Positions 55,633 to 64,000 of a stretch of DNA of 64,000 bases are shown piece after piece. Origin of the DNA: Acridotheres tristis (lineage: Eukaryota; Chordata; Aves; Passeriformes; Sturnidae); assembly GCA_037013685.1 (NCBI GenBank), contig CM072895.1:12436463-12500462 (forward strand), read 5' to 3'. Position numbers and translations under genes: made by a program. Position 1 is the stretch's first letter. The number at the start of each line of letters is the position of its first letter. The notes under the pieces were generated by a model. That model saw nothing but the letters and a program-made list of their open reading frames with translations, ran no database searches and had not been told where the DNA came from.

Positions 55633-55744
55633 CTGTCATATATATTAGAATATTGCTTCTGTCATCAGAAAGAAGTCGTTTAGACCGTGGTGTGCTTGGT
55701 GGGATTCTTCCTGTTAAAACACGCAAGAAATTTTCGACAGTAAC
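55633..55744 (-). CDS. PIGK: PIGK coding exon 5
   Basis: A 112-base exon encoding Val128 to Thr164 plus the first base of Gly165; acceptor TATTCTTAG, donor GTAATTGC. It reads VTVENFLRVLTGRIPPSTPR, then SKRLLSDDRSNILIYMT, the conserved central part of the C13 domain. The NILIYMTG strand leads into the catalytic histidine loop encoded by exon 6. The donor lacks the +5 G of the consensus, making it the weakest donor of the gene. Confidence 0.97.
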
Positions 55745-56957
55745 CTAAGAATAGAAACATAAAGTAATTTTCTAAAGATAAAAATACTGATCAGCTACAG
55801 GCTGGGTTACAGAAATTAAATAATGGAACACTAAAATATGCAGAATACCTAACCAGACATAGTATGGCATGGTATAAACTGCAGAAACATTTTCTGTGCA
55901 AGGTTTTACTTCAGGTTAAGAATCACGTGGTACCTTTTACTTCACTAACATCAGCCTGTTGCTTAATTATATCCAATAAATCTACCACCATTATAATTTT
56001 TAACTACATTTACATTGATCTAAAAACCTGTCAGCATATAGCCTCATTGTGCCAAAGCTGCTCCTGTACTCACAAAATGCTCCAACATTAGTGTGTGTTA
56101 CCACGGAAAAATAAAAGTTTAAATTCCTTCTGCAACTCAGGAAAGAAAAAACACGATCAATTCAATTACATAAGTCTGAGTGATAAAATACATCTGAGTG
56201 GTGACTGCAAGACATCCTACAAAACACCACTTCCTCTTTAAGTACACGTGCACAGCTCAAATGCCAGCAACAAATCCATAGCCAGGAAAAACTATGATAA
56301 AAATAATGTAGCTCTATTCCATTTCTGTGTCTTCACTTCTTTGTGTAAAGCTTCAGAGAAATAAAACATCTACTACATACTTAAATACAATCCAATAAAT
56401 CTTTAGCAATAATTCCACAGCACTATTAAACCAAGAAACTGAGGAGTAATTTGTCTCAACTGGTAAAGACACTGCCTGGTATGAAGGAATATTATATGAA
56501 AAACAAGGTGACAAAATGCAGATTTTTATTCAGTAATTGCTTTGCAGTAATGATTAAGTTATGGCTTTTGTTTTATTTTAGAAGCATATGTTTAAGATTA
56601 GGAATTGAAGTACATCAACCTAATAACCAATTCACTTGCATACCAAAATTTTCACAGTAATTTTTGTGTTGGCAAGATGAGACACTGAACAGTCATTTCC
56701 AGAGAAATTTCAGTAATGTGATTCTATTCCATTATTTACAATAGATACACTAAACATGTTTCTAGTATAACGAACTTCAAATACAAACTCAAATATTAAG
56801 GAGGCTAGGGGTATAGATTTTAGACTCATCAGCTCATAATAAAAGCCCAGCCCAAAACAGTAATATGAACAGAAAGACTTCCTCAAACTTCACAGATGCT
56901 GCATAAATCTTTAACACTAAAAAATAAAGACTCAGTGTTTTCTTAAAGCACAGTTAC
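55745..56957 (-). other. PIGK: PIGK intron 4
   Basis: A 1.2-kb GT-AG intron. It contains a CACGTG E-box near 55.92 kb without further context. No gene or repeat was recognised. Confidence 0.9.
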
Positions 56958-57093
56958 CTCATAGCTTCTGTAATCCACTTCCACATCATCTCCATAGACA
57001 TTGAGCTCCATGTTTTTATGACTAAACACAGTAGCAGGTTTGGGATTTCTGGGATTACATGCCATATCATCTGCCAGCATCAAGACAATGTGA
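56958..57093 (-). CDS. PIGK: PIGK coding exon 4 (PIGT-bridging cysteine)
   Basis: A 136-base exon completing Ser82 and running to Glu127; acceptor TATTCCACAG, donor GTAACTG. It encodes [20 protein letters not shown], then the conserved [15 protein letters not shown] segment. Cys94 corresponds to human Cys92, the residue known to form the disulfide with PIGT that holds the transamidase complex together. The residue is present, so the covalent link should be conserved. There is no disruption in the exon. Confidence 0.98.
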
Positions 57094-59158
57094 CTGTGGA
57101 ATATAAGAAAAAAAACATTTCAGTCATTCTACTTTACATAACAGTCAAAGAGAAATTATAACAACACTATTCAACAACTACAACAATAGCTTGGATCATT
57201 CAAAAGACTCCTAGAATTGCAAGTGAAACTTTGCATAGTTATACCCTATTTCCTTATGAGCATCCTCAGTATCATGAAGATATCACACACAGAAATGCAG
57301 CTGGCTGTCATTTATTTACAGGACTAAATCAGGCCAAAGATGAGCATGAGAGTATTTGACATCAGCAACTTTAGTATACAGGCTTACCTGGACCTAGGGG
57401 ACCAGAGCTCTTAATTTAAAAATTCTGAGATTTTTAAAAGGCACTAAAAACAACCAACTCCAAAAATCATGATAAATGGTTATTTTTTAGATTTGATTTT
57501 GAGCTTTATTGGAAATTTTTGTTTGGTTGGTTGGGTTTTTTTTGTCTTGTCAGTATTTTGAAAGAAGTCTTGTAGCAAAGAAAGAAAAACAGATAAAGTA
57601 AGCTTGTCTAATGAAAAACCACACTCAAATTCACATAAAAATTGCTGTAAATACTAAATAAAGAGGCTTTCGTTCTCTCTCTCTAGGTCTTCTCCAATGT
57701 CTTGGAGAGTATTCTTGACTGTAGTCTAAAGCATTGCTGGTTTTCTGAGATTAATTCCAGATCTTCAGATATGGATAAGAAATGGATCTTGCTACTGAAC
57801 ACAGCAATCTCAGTCCCGCCACAGTTCTTGCAGGATTTCTAAAACTCACATCTACTTTGACTTTAATGGTGAAGACGGATGCAAAGATGATGAAAGTTCT
57901 CAGGTAAGGGCAGGACTAGTGACAGAATTTCTGAGGCAGTGCTGAGGGCACCTGTGCTTCAAAGGCTGCACAGGAGAGGGGACAGCTGCTTCTGAACATG
58001 CACAAGAACAAAAGGAATCTTTCTGTGCCTTTCAGCCCATAGCACTTCCCCAGTGCCTTCCTTTGGATTTAAAACCCCCAAATGCATCTAAAAATTGAGT
58101 TTCAAAATCCGCTCTTTCAAAAACCAGACAGCCACTCCTTTTTTTCTTTCCTTTTTTCTTTCTTTTTTTCTTTTTTATATAATAAACACAGGGAACACGA
58201 AGATACTGCCAGTGCATTCATGGCTGAGTGGGAGTTAACTGGGGACTCCAATTGTGCAGTTTTGGACGTGGATAAAAAAAATGCTATACTAATTCAATCC
58301 ATCATAATATGTATTTTGCAGCGATGAAGCAGGCCATGCTTCTTTAGGCAGACATGCTGGAAAAACTACCAGTTTTCTAAACTACAATTGAAAAACAGGA
58401 CCACAAGGAATTCTTTAGGAGCCTATGGTACATATAGCTTAATACACAATGGATGCTGGTGCCTTAAATTCACTTCCACAGTTCTGATAGAAGTAAATTA
58501 CATTCTGAAAAAGCTGGAGGGAACACCCCTAGAACTTCCAGTAGGAACACAAAGAATAGATACTTTAGTACCTTCCTACTTCTCTAGTCAAAAAAGACAT
58601 ATGTTATAACCCTTGCACTATCACTACAAAAACACAACTCATATGGACCAAAAAACTAGTTTCTCAAAAAAAAGAAAGCAAAATGGATTTTTTCAAGAAA
58701 ACTGCCAATATATAGGAGCTGCTCCTACAGTTCAGAGCCTTTAAAGACTCAGTGTAGTTATAGATGTGGAAGTCTTACATCCTAGTACAGTGACAGTTAC
58801 CAACATCTCCAGACTAAAAGGAAATTAAAGTACAGCAAGACTCATCTCTCACAGTAGTACTGTCATTGCTGAGTGCATTTAGCAATTTTCACGTTACATT
58901 TTCACCAATTTGCTGAATGGTACATTTTAATGGCTAGATCTAATTAGCCTGTTCCAAATGGAAATTTTATTACGCAACTTGTTGCTTTTCCTTTGGAACA
59001 ACATTGCAGCACTTTTCACCACACTGATGTGCTTGCATTCTTCCTTTTTACTTTTATCCAGTTAAACTGGGAAGAAAAATGTATTTCCATACTCCTCAGA
59101 CAGCAAGAGAACTTTAGTAGCACATTTGCAAGAATTGGATTCACCAAAATCCCCTCAC
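57094..59158 (-). other. PIGK: PIGK intron 3
   Basis: A 2.1-kb GT-AG intron. It holds a pyrimidine tract at 58138-58177 and a few short open frames with no recognisable product. Confidence 0.9.
58138..58177. repeat. Homopyrimidine tract (T/C only)
   Basis: About 40 bases of uninterrupted T and C on the plus strand, hence A/G on the PIGK-sense strand, with a near-mirror arrangement of CTTTC blocks. It is low-complexity DNA that explains the Lys-rich and Phe-rich open frames on either strand at this spot. Confidence 0.9.
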
Positions 59159-59250
59159 CTATCAGGAATGCCCAGTCTCTTGACACTTCTGTACACTGAA
59201 AGGGTATTTGCCACATGACGATAATTAAACCAGAATCGAGATGTACACAC
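59159..59250 (-). CDS. PIGK: PIGK coding exon 3
   Basis: A 92-base exon from Val52 to Asp81 plus two bases of Ser82; acceptor CTTTCAAG, donor GTGAGG. It encodes [20 protein letters not shown] followed by [10 protein letters not shown], the hallmark N-terminal block of the PIGK protease domain. This segment resembles other C13 peptidases such as legumain in forming the first strand and helix of the caspase-like fold. It is the only coding donor of GTGAG type in the gene. Confidence 0.98.
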
Positions 59251-61253
59251 CTTGAAAGGAAAAAAAAGCATATTAAATAGTGTAAAGAAATAAAATGGCC
59301 TGACACATTACATCAGAAGAAAGTGATTACAGGAATATTAAAAAGTAACACCTCAGAAAGTATATAGTAACACCAAGAAACTCATTATTTAATGATGCAA
59401 ATCTTAGTTGTACCAAAGCAATAAATTCCAAAAATAAAAGTTTAAAAACAAAGTTCCTAGCATACTGACTCAAGATAAAGTTGTCATAAACCCTTACAAA
59501 ATATAGAAAGTTACACTTTAGGAAATAATTCCACAACAGTAAGTGGATAAGCTAAATTTTTTTCATTTGCTTTCTCCTTATCAAATGGAAGAGAGATCAA
59601 AGGAAGAGTTCTCATCTCAATAGTAAACCCATTCTGGAAGCATTCTTCCACAAAGGCACAAGTGAATTAATTCATGCAGAAGCCACACATGGGGGGAAAT
59701 GCACTGAGGACATTTGCATTTATGGAGTCAAAGTAAGAGCAAAGTGACCTCTAACCAATACAAATACAAATGAATCTCAATACAAATTCTCAGAGTTCAA
59801 TTTCCACTGTTCTAATAGGCAAGGGGTCAGGGCTCAGCCATTCCCTTTACTTAACACACTCCCAGACATTTCAAAAGCTTCTAAAAGAGGTGACTTTCAA
59901 ACTACAAAAACATTTATTCAGGAAAAAGTATTTAGATAGCTTTTTAGTTTTCCAGCTCTAAATACAGAGTTGTAAGTTACACTACATAGCATCTATTTCT
60001 CCACTCTCTTCATAAAAAGAACCGAGTTGTAGCTTAAGTAATAACAAAATTCAACCTGAAAGGATCCCCTTGTGTGTCTATCACCCTGTCAGTGAGGAAT
60101 TCCAAGAAAGCCCACAGGAATCATGATGACATTTGCCTTTCAGCAAGATTTAAAGCTCTGAAAACAATCTGTGTCCAATTTAGCTGAGACAGTGCAAGGT
60201 ACTTTCATCTGCTCCCTGCCTCCAGTACCTCCCTTACAACACAGTGGAAAGTGTGTCTAAGCTTTAAATATAGTTATCCATGCTGCAGCACATTAATTCA
60301 AGCTATTGATGAGCTGGGATTGCAGTATGATCCCAGGTTTGAAGTGCCTGACAGCACTTCAACCTTCTCTGCTTTACTGCTTAAAAAATTAGTAGCAATT
60401 GTTAGAAAACTTAACAATGAACCGCTCAGAAAATAAACCCAGCAGAAAATCTGTTCAGCACAGAAAGTATATGTCCTTGTACCTAGTTTTCCAGCTTTCT
60501 TTGTGTGTTTTTATGGGTACTAATAAAAGCATCTAGTTGTTAATAATATTAAAATAGCATGTAATGTTTTATTAGTTTCAAGTTTGTACATTGTAGAATA
60601 TAGAAATTATTCCTTCGATTAGTTACTGTTAACTCCTTTTATATTGCTCAGTTTTAGTATCTGGAAAACAAACAGCTGGTACTGAGTAATTACAATAGTG
60701 TTCTGAAACAAATTAGTCATTAAAACCTGAATTGTGATTAAGAACTAATTGTGCAGCATGATTCAAAGCTAATAAAAGTTACATGGCAAAGAAAAAAAGA
60801 ATTAGGGTAAGAACAGTTAATCTAAACACTATGTTGCCTGAATTGATTTTATTCCCAGCCTGTTATCACAAGTTAACAGATTGAATAAGAACAAAAATGA
60901 GATATAAATTCTGCCTTTCTGGTCAAAGAGACAGACTTCCCTGGTATCAGAATGACACCTTTTTTTCAATATGCAGTATGGCAATTTACCTATTTTAATG
61001 TTTTCAGAACTTTTGTTTTATGAATTCTGCCATGTAGCTAGACACATTGAGTGTTCGAAATTCTGTCATATTGAAAAGATAATTTCATTATAGCGTAATA
61101 AATTTGCAGACACAATTTAAAATTTATTCATATCCAAATGAATACTTTCCATTTCTTTCAAATGAGCACAACTCCTGAATGACTGTTGCAATTATGGCTC
61201 CTGATGAAAAACTGTCAACTTTAGTGGAGGAAAACAACCTGAAACATGCTTAC
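59251..61253 (-). other. PIGK: PIGK intron 2
   Basis: A 2.0-kb AT-rich GT-AG intron. No gene, RNA or mobile element was recognised. Confidence 0.9.
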
Positions 61254-61307
61254 CAAAACTGCCCAATTATTTGTATGTCCACTTCTAAAAAACTGCTCTG
61301 CTTGATC
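61254..61307 (-). CDS. PIGK: PIGK coding exon 2 (54 bases)
   Basis: A short 18-codon exon, phase 0 at both ends, encoding DQAEQFFRSGHTNNWAVL (residues 34-51). Its acceptor is TTTTCATCCTTCAG and its donor GTAAGC. The NNWAVL strand is conserved across PIGK orthologues and runs directly into VCTSRF of exon 3. It marks the start of the mature luminal enzyme. It is too short for ordinary open-frame detection and was found by matching the expected peptide. The joins with exons 1 and 3 are exact. Confidence 0.96.
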
Positions 61308-62702
61308 CTGAAGGATGAAAAAAATTTTAGATTTTTCAGCAATAAGAAAGAAATGACCACTCAATAGTTTTGTGATTTCCACCAGTGTTCAATGCATATG
61401 TTTACCACACATTAATACTGAATAAACCTTAGAAAAGCTAGAAGAGAGGTATTTTTCTTAACATTTGTACATTTCATGTGAATTAACTGCTCCAGATCTT
61501 TCCCTGAAACTTGCTACAGAACAAAGAGGAACTATTAGTCACTTGCACCTTAGTTAACCGAAAGCCCACACACCTCTATGCCAAAGGACACTCCAAGAAC
61601 AAAATAATAAGATTTATTGACCTACACTTTCATCCTTAATGAGAAAAGAGGCTTGGATTCAATTCAATTCAATTTTCAAAAGCAGGTAAGAGAATCTGAG
61701 GTTTTAACCCACTTTAAGGCCAAGGTGGTTACATTTATCTTCCAAAATCAGGATCTATGACAGCAACCTTTTGTATAATCTGTGTTCTTCATAGTTCCCA
61801 CTTTCCTTTGCAGATGAGGGGCCTTTTCTCCTTTACAGAGAGCATAAATCAGGACACAAAAAGGGGCTAAGATTAAGGGAGTAAGTCTGTCATGGGGCAA
61901 CAAGCCAAATCTGCTGACTCTTAAATCAGACTCTATTAACTCTGAGGAGTTCTGGGATGATGCTTGTGGTCTTACACAAAACACAGGATAAGAGAAATAG
62001 TGCTGTACTTCAAGGAGCAAACAACTTGTAGTTTAATTAGTCATCCAGAGACTGTAAGAATATTTCTATTGTTCGGGGTGCGGGGGTTGTTTGGTCCTAG
62101 TTGTAATTAATTTCAAGCATAACAACTTGTTAATAACGCAAAATTCAAAAGCAAAAAACACTCCAGATGTAGCGTGGGCACAGTGCATTAAGTTAATTGC
62201 TGAAACATGAAATTACTCCCACCTGACAAACCCACTGGCACCTGCCGTGTGCGAGCGCCTCGCACCTGCGGGATGGGGAGCCCGGGCCGCCGCTCCGCGC
62301 TGGGCACGGGGCATCGGACACCCGCGACAAGTTACAGTGCGTGGCCAAGGAGAAACTCAATGTCAGAAACCCGCAAGAGGATGAAAAGTCGGGGGGTTTG
62401 TAACTTTCACGATCTCGCACACAGCACACGCGCCAGCCGGGCCGCCCAGCACCGGCGCCCTCGGCGCACAAAGCCCCGCGGTTCTACCCCGGGGCCGGGG
62501 GCGGCTCCGCCCGCCGGGGAGGCAGCGCTGGGGACCGCGGCTCAGAATTGGTGCCCGTCCTGCGCGCCGCCAGCGCCTCCGGACAGCTCCGCGGGCGCGC
62601 TCCCTGCCTGCGGAGGGCAGGCGGTGCGGGCGCCGGCAGCGCCCAGCCCGAGGCGCCGCCCGCCCGCTCTCAGGCCCCGCCGCTGCTCCCCCAGCCCCGT
62701 AC
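61308..62702 (-). other. PIGK: PIGK intron 1
   Basis: A 1.4-kb GT-AG intron. Its exon-1-proximal half (about 62.25-62.70 kb) is part of the promoter CpG island; the rest is AT-rich and contains an (ATTCA)3 run near 61.66 kb. No exon was seen. Long frames in the GC-rich half reflect base composition. Confidence 0.85.
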
Positions 62703-62801
62703 CTGGAGGCCGCCGGCCAGCGCCGCCCCACAGCAGCCCAGCAGGAGCAGCAGCGCGGCGGAGGAGCGGCCCCGGGAGGCGCCGGGCACGGCGGCCGCCA
62801 T
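62703..62801 (-). CDS. PIGK: PIGK coding exon 1: GPI-anchor transamidase catalytic subunit, signal peptide
   Basis: PIGK is the C13-family cysteine protease of the ER GPI transamidase (with PIGT, PIGS, PIGU and GPAA1). It cleaves the C-terminal GPI signal of proproteins and attaches the preassembled GPI anchor. Exon 1 encodes 33 residues from ATG to a CAG|GTACGG donor. The start MAAAVPGASRGRSS leads into a hydrophobic core (AALLLLLGCCGAALA, residues 15-29), a clear cleavable signal peptide with likely cleavage after Ala29. The ATG lies in GCCGCCATGG on the sense strand, a near-ideal Kozak context. The sequence differs from the mammalian signal peptide, as expected for this region. Across ten exons 356 residues are resolved; with the usual 38-residue anchor exon the protein would be about 394 residues, against 395 in human. 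Confidence 0.95.
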
Positions 62802-62836
62802 CTCTGCCCGCCTCCTGCGCGGGCCCCGCCGCGGCT

Positions 62837-62855
62837 ACCGGAAGGGGGGCGGTGG
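62837..62855. promoter_or_regulatory. ETS site and GC box next to PIGK start
   Basis: ACCGGAAG (62837-62844), a strong ETS/GABP-type core, is followed directly by GGGGGGCGG, an Sp1-type GC box. They lie about 36-54 bases upstream of the PIGK ATG, where a core promoter or 5' UTR is expected. This pairing is common in TATA-less housekeeping promoters. Confidence 0.6.
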
Positions 62856-62880
62856 CCTGTGCGCAAGTTCCGCTGCCCGC

Positions 62881-63014
62881 GGCTCTGCCCTGCCCGCTCC
62901 CGGCTCTGCTGCCGGCTCTGCCCTGTCCGCTCCCGGCTCCGCTCCCGGTTCTGCCCTGCCCGCTCCCGGCTCTGCCCTGCCCGCTCCCGGTTCTGCCCTG
63001 CCCGCTCCCGGCCC
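62881..63014. repeat. 21-bp promoter-proximal minisatellite
   Basis: About six imperfect copies of a 21-base unit (GCTCTGCCCTGCCCGCTCCCG and variants), starting about 80 bases upstream of the PIGK ATG. The period is divisible by three and explains the long Pro/Ala/Leu or Gly/Arg/Gln open frames on both strands. The minus (PIGK-sense) strand has GGG runs with loops AGC, CA and CAGAACC between them, satisfying the canonical G-quadruplex rule. Confidence 0.9.
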
Positions 63015-63508
63015 TGCAGCAGCGGGGCCGCTGCTCTGAGCGTGCCGGGCGCTTGGGCGCGCACAGCGCTGTCTCGGCTTCCCGGCTCTGGAGAGCCCGC
63101 TGCTGTCCGGTCTGGGAGAGCAGAGGTGGCAATGGCAGCAAAGGTGGCAGTGGCAGCCTTGGGCACACGAGTTCACCGTGGCTCCGTCATGAGCTGGTGC
63201 TGGAAAACACCGGGCGCGCACCTCGCCTGTGGCTTGGTTGGCTCCTGCGGGTGTAACAGCAGCCGTTTCTCTCAGCCACCTTCCAAAAATTTCGTGAAAT
63301 CCTGGGCTCCGTTGGGGTCACTAAGAGGGCAGGGCATGGCGAGCTGGGAGCCGAGGTTGTCATCAGGTCTTGATGGCCACAGGGCTGCCTTGGAGTGGAG
63401 AGGAATCACCTTTGGCAAGGGAGGGATTGGGATCTAAAGGTAGATTTATTTTTTTTCCCCATGAAGCCTTGCTATAGCTTTGCCTGTAGTGCATGAATCC
63501 CTCAGAGC

Positions 63509-63520
63509 TGACACGTCATC
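63509..63520 (-). promoter_or_regulatory. UPR-element-like motif (XBP1/ATF6 type)
   Basis: The minus strand reads GATGACGTGTCA, matching the UPRE core (GATGACGTG followed by T or G). It lies about 0.7 kb upstream of the PIGK start codon. XBP1 and ATF6 bind such sites to raise ER-folding and secretory genes, and PIGK is an ER enzyme, so a link is plausible but inferred. Other ACGT-core bZIP factors could also bind. Confidence 0.35.
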
Positions 63521-63571
63521 AAATTTTTATTTCAATGTACTGAACCACTTGGTATGATTCTTTTATTTCCA

Positions 63572-63776
63572 CTATTTCATCTTGTCACTGCCTTGTTCAA
63601 TTGCCTGATGCGTTCCATTAGTGAAGATGCAGAATCTGTCCTGAACCATGGAAGCTATTTCCTGCTCCATGTACTTGTCACCAGTAATGACTTTCTCAGA
63701 CAGGAACACATTTTCATGTATTGATGCTGGAATTTCAATAGCATCACGTTTGCTGTTTTAAAGCATCACTGGTTTC
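63572..63776 (-). other. Unassigned minus-strand terminal-exon-like structure
   Basis: A pyrimidine-rich acceptor (TTATTTTTGTCTAG) ends at 63777. A frame of 61 sense codons (63575-63757) follows, bounded upstream by TAA and ending in TAG at 63572-63574. Two AATAAA hexamers follow (63562-63567 and 63527-63532 on the minus strand). The peptide includes ITGDKYMEQEIASMVQDRFC and is not low-complexity. I do not recognise it. It could be the last exon of an upstream transcript, a fragment of a transposase-like or retroposed gene, or chance. The frame entering from the acceptor hits a stop early, which argues against an intact coding exon. Confidence 0.2.
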
Positions 63777-64000
63777 CTAGACAAAAATAATCACCTGTTA
63801 TTAGATGGTACTTACTCCCTTCGGAATGCCACAGCCACAAGCTCCTGCTGTGCCTGAACCTGTCTCCTGTGTGAGCCTATTGTGAACTTACTGAGAAGTG
63901 CTGTATTTGTCAGTGTCTCTTGGTGCCTGCTTGTAAGCTGCACTGTTTTATCTTCTTCCAGAAAGCTAAATTAATTTAGGGCCAAGCTTAGGCTTTTTTC

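Larger units (their letters stand above)
62245..63130. promoter_or_regulatory. CpG-island promoter of PIGK
   Basis: A dense GC- and CpG-rich block spanning exon 1 of PIGK, with AT-rich sequence on both sides. It has no TATA box near the start codon, which is typical of a housekeeping promoter with dispersed starts. The transcription start itself cannot be fixed from sequence. The island extends about 330 bases beyond the start codon, so a divergent non-coding transcript to the right is possible, but no plus-strand exon could be supported. Confidence 0.85.
63131..64000. other. PIGK upstream flank
   Basis: Upstream sequence beyond the CpG island. It holds a UPR-element-like motif at 63509-63520 and a minus-strand terminal-exon-like structure at 63510-63776. 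A plus-strand open frame ending at 63437 is an extension of minisatellite and island frames and has no known domain. No other gene was recognised. Confidence 0.6.

Noticed and set aside
55924..55929. CACGTG E-box in PIGK intron 4
   Set aside because: A single six-base palindrome is expected by chance and has no supporting context.
62207..63437. Long open frames (up to 349 codons) on both strands across the PIGK promoter
   Set aside because: They come from high GC content and the 21-bp tandem array, overlap PIGK exon 1 in another frame, and have Pro/Ala/Arg composition without domains.

Overview
The window is vertebrate nuclear DNA, most likely from a bird. It is AT-rich, almost all intron, with short exons bounded by GT-AG splice sites, triplet microsatellites, and at least two CR1 LINE 3' ends carrying the sauropsid octamer tail. 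CR1 also occurs in turtles and crocodilians, so 'bird' is an inference from compactness and CR1 content. No prokaryotic, viral or operon-like organisation is visible.

One gene is recognised with confidence. PIGK (GPI8), the catalytic cysteine-protease subunit of the ER GPI transamidase, runs on the minus strand from a CpG-island promoter near 62.8 kb leftwards. I resolved ten coding exons by hand: 62703-62801, 61254-61307, 59159-59250, 56958-57093, 55633-55744, 55191-55287, 54729-54846, 53877-53987, 49190-49362 and 20559-20634. Their phases join without a break into 356 residues. These comprise a signal peptide, the whole C13 (legumain-like) protease domain with His166 and Cys208, and the linker before the C-terminal membrane anchor. 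The usual last exon (about 38 residues, the anchor) was not found, so the annotated CDS is 3'-incomplete. An in-frame candidate alternative last exon encoding a different membrane anchor lies at 5772-5918.

Layout: 1-20558 is intron 10 or downstream sequence. 20635-49189 is the 28.6-kb intron 9; it holds a 570-bp CR1, an RFX-type X-box, CTCF-like motifs, and an isolated GC-rich island built around a hexamer-based minisatellite. 49190-62801 holds exons 9 to 1 in short introns. 62245-63130 is the promoter CpG island with ETS and GC boxes and a 21-bp G-quadruplex-forming minisatellite. 63130-64000 is upstream sequence with a UPR-element-like motif and an unassigned minus-strand structure resembling a terminal exon.

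Nearly all other open reading frames are short and have no recognisable domain. The longest (about 44.6-45.3 and 62.2-63.4 kb) are by-products of tandem repeats with unit lengths divisible by three. All motif matches were read by eye, with no homology search.
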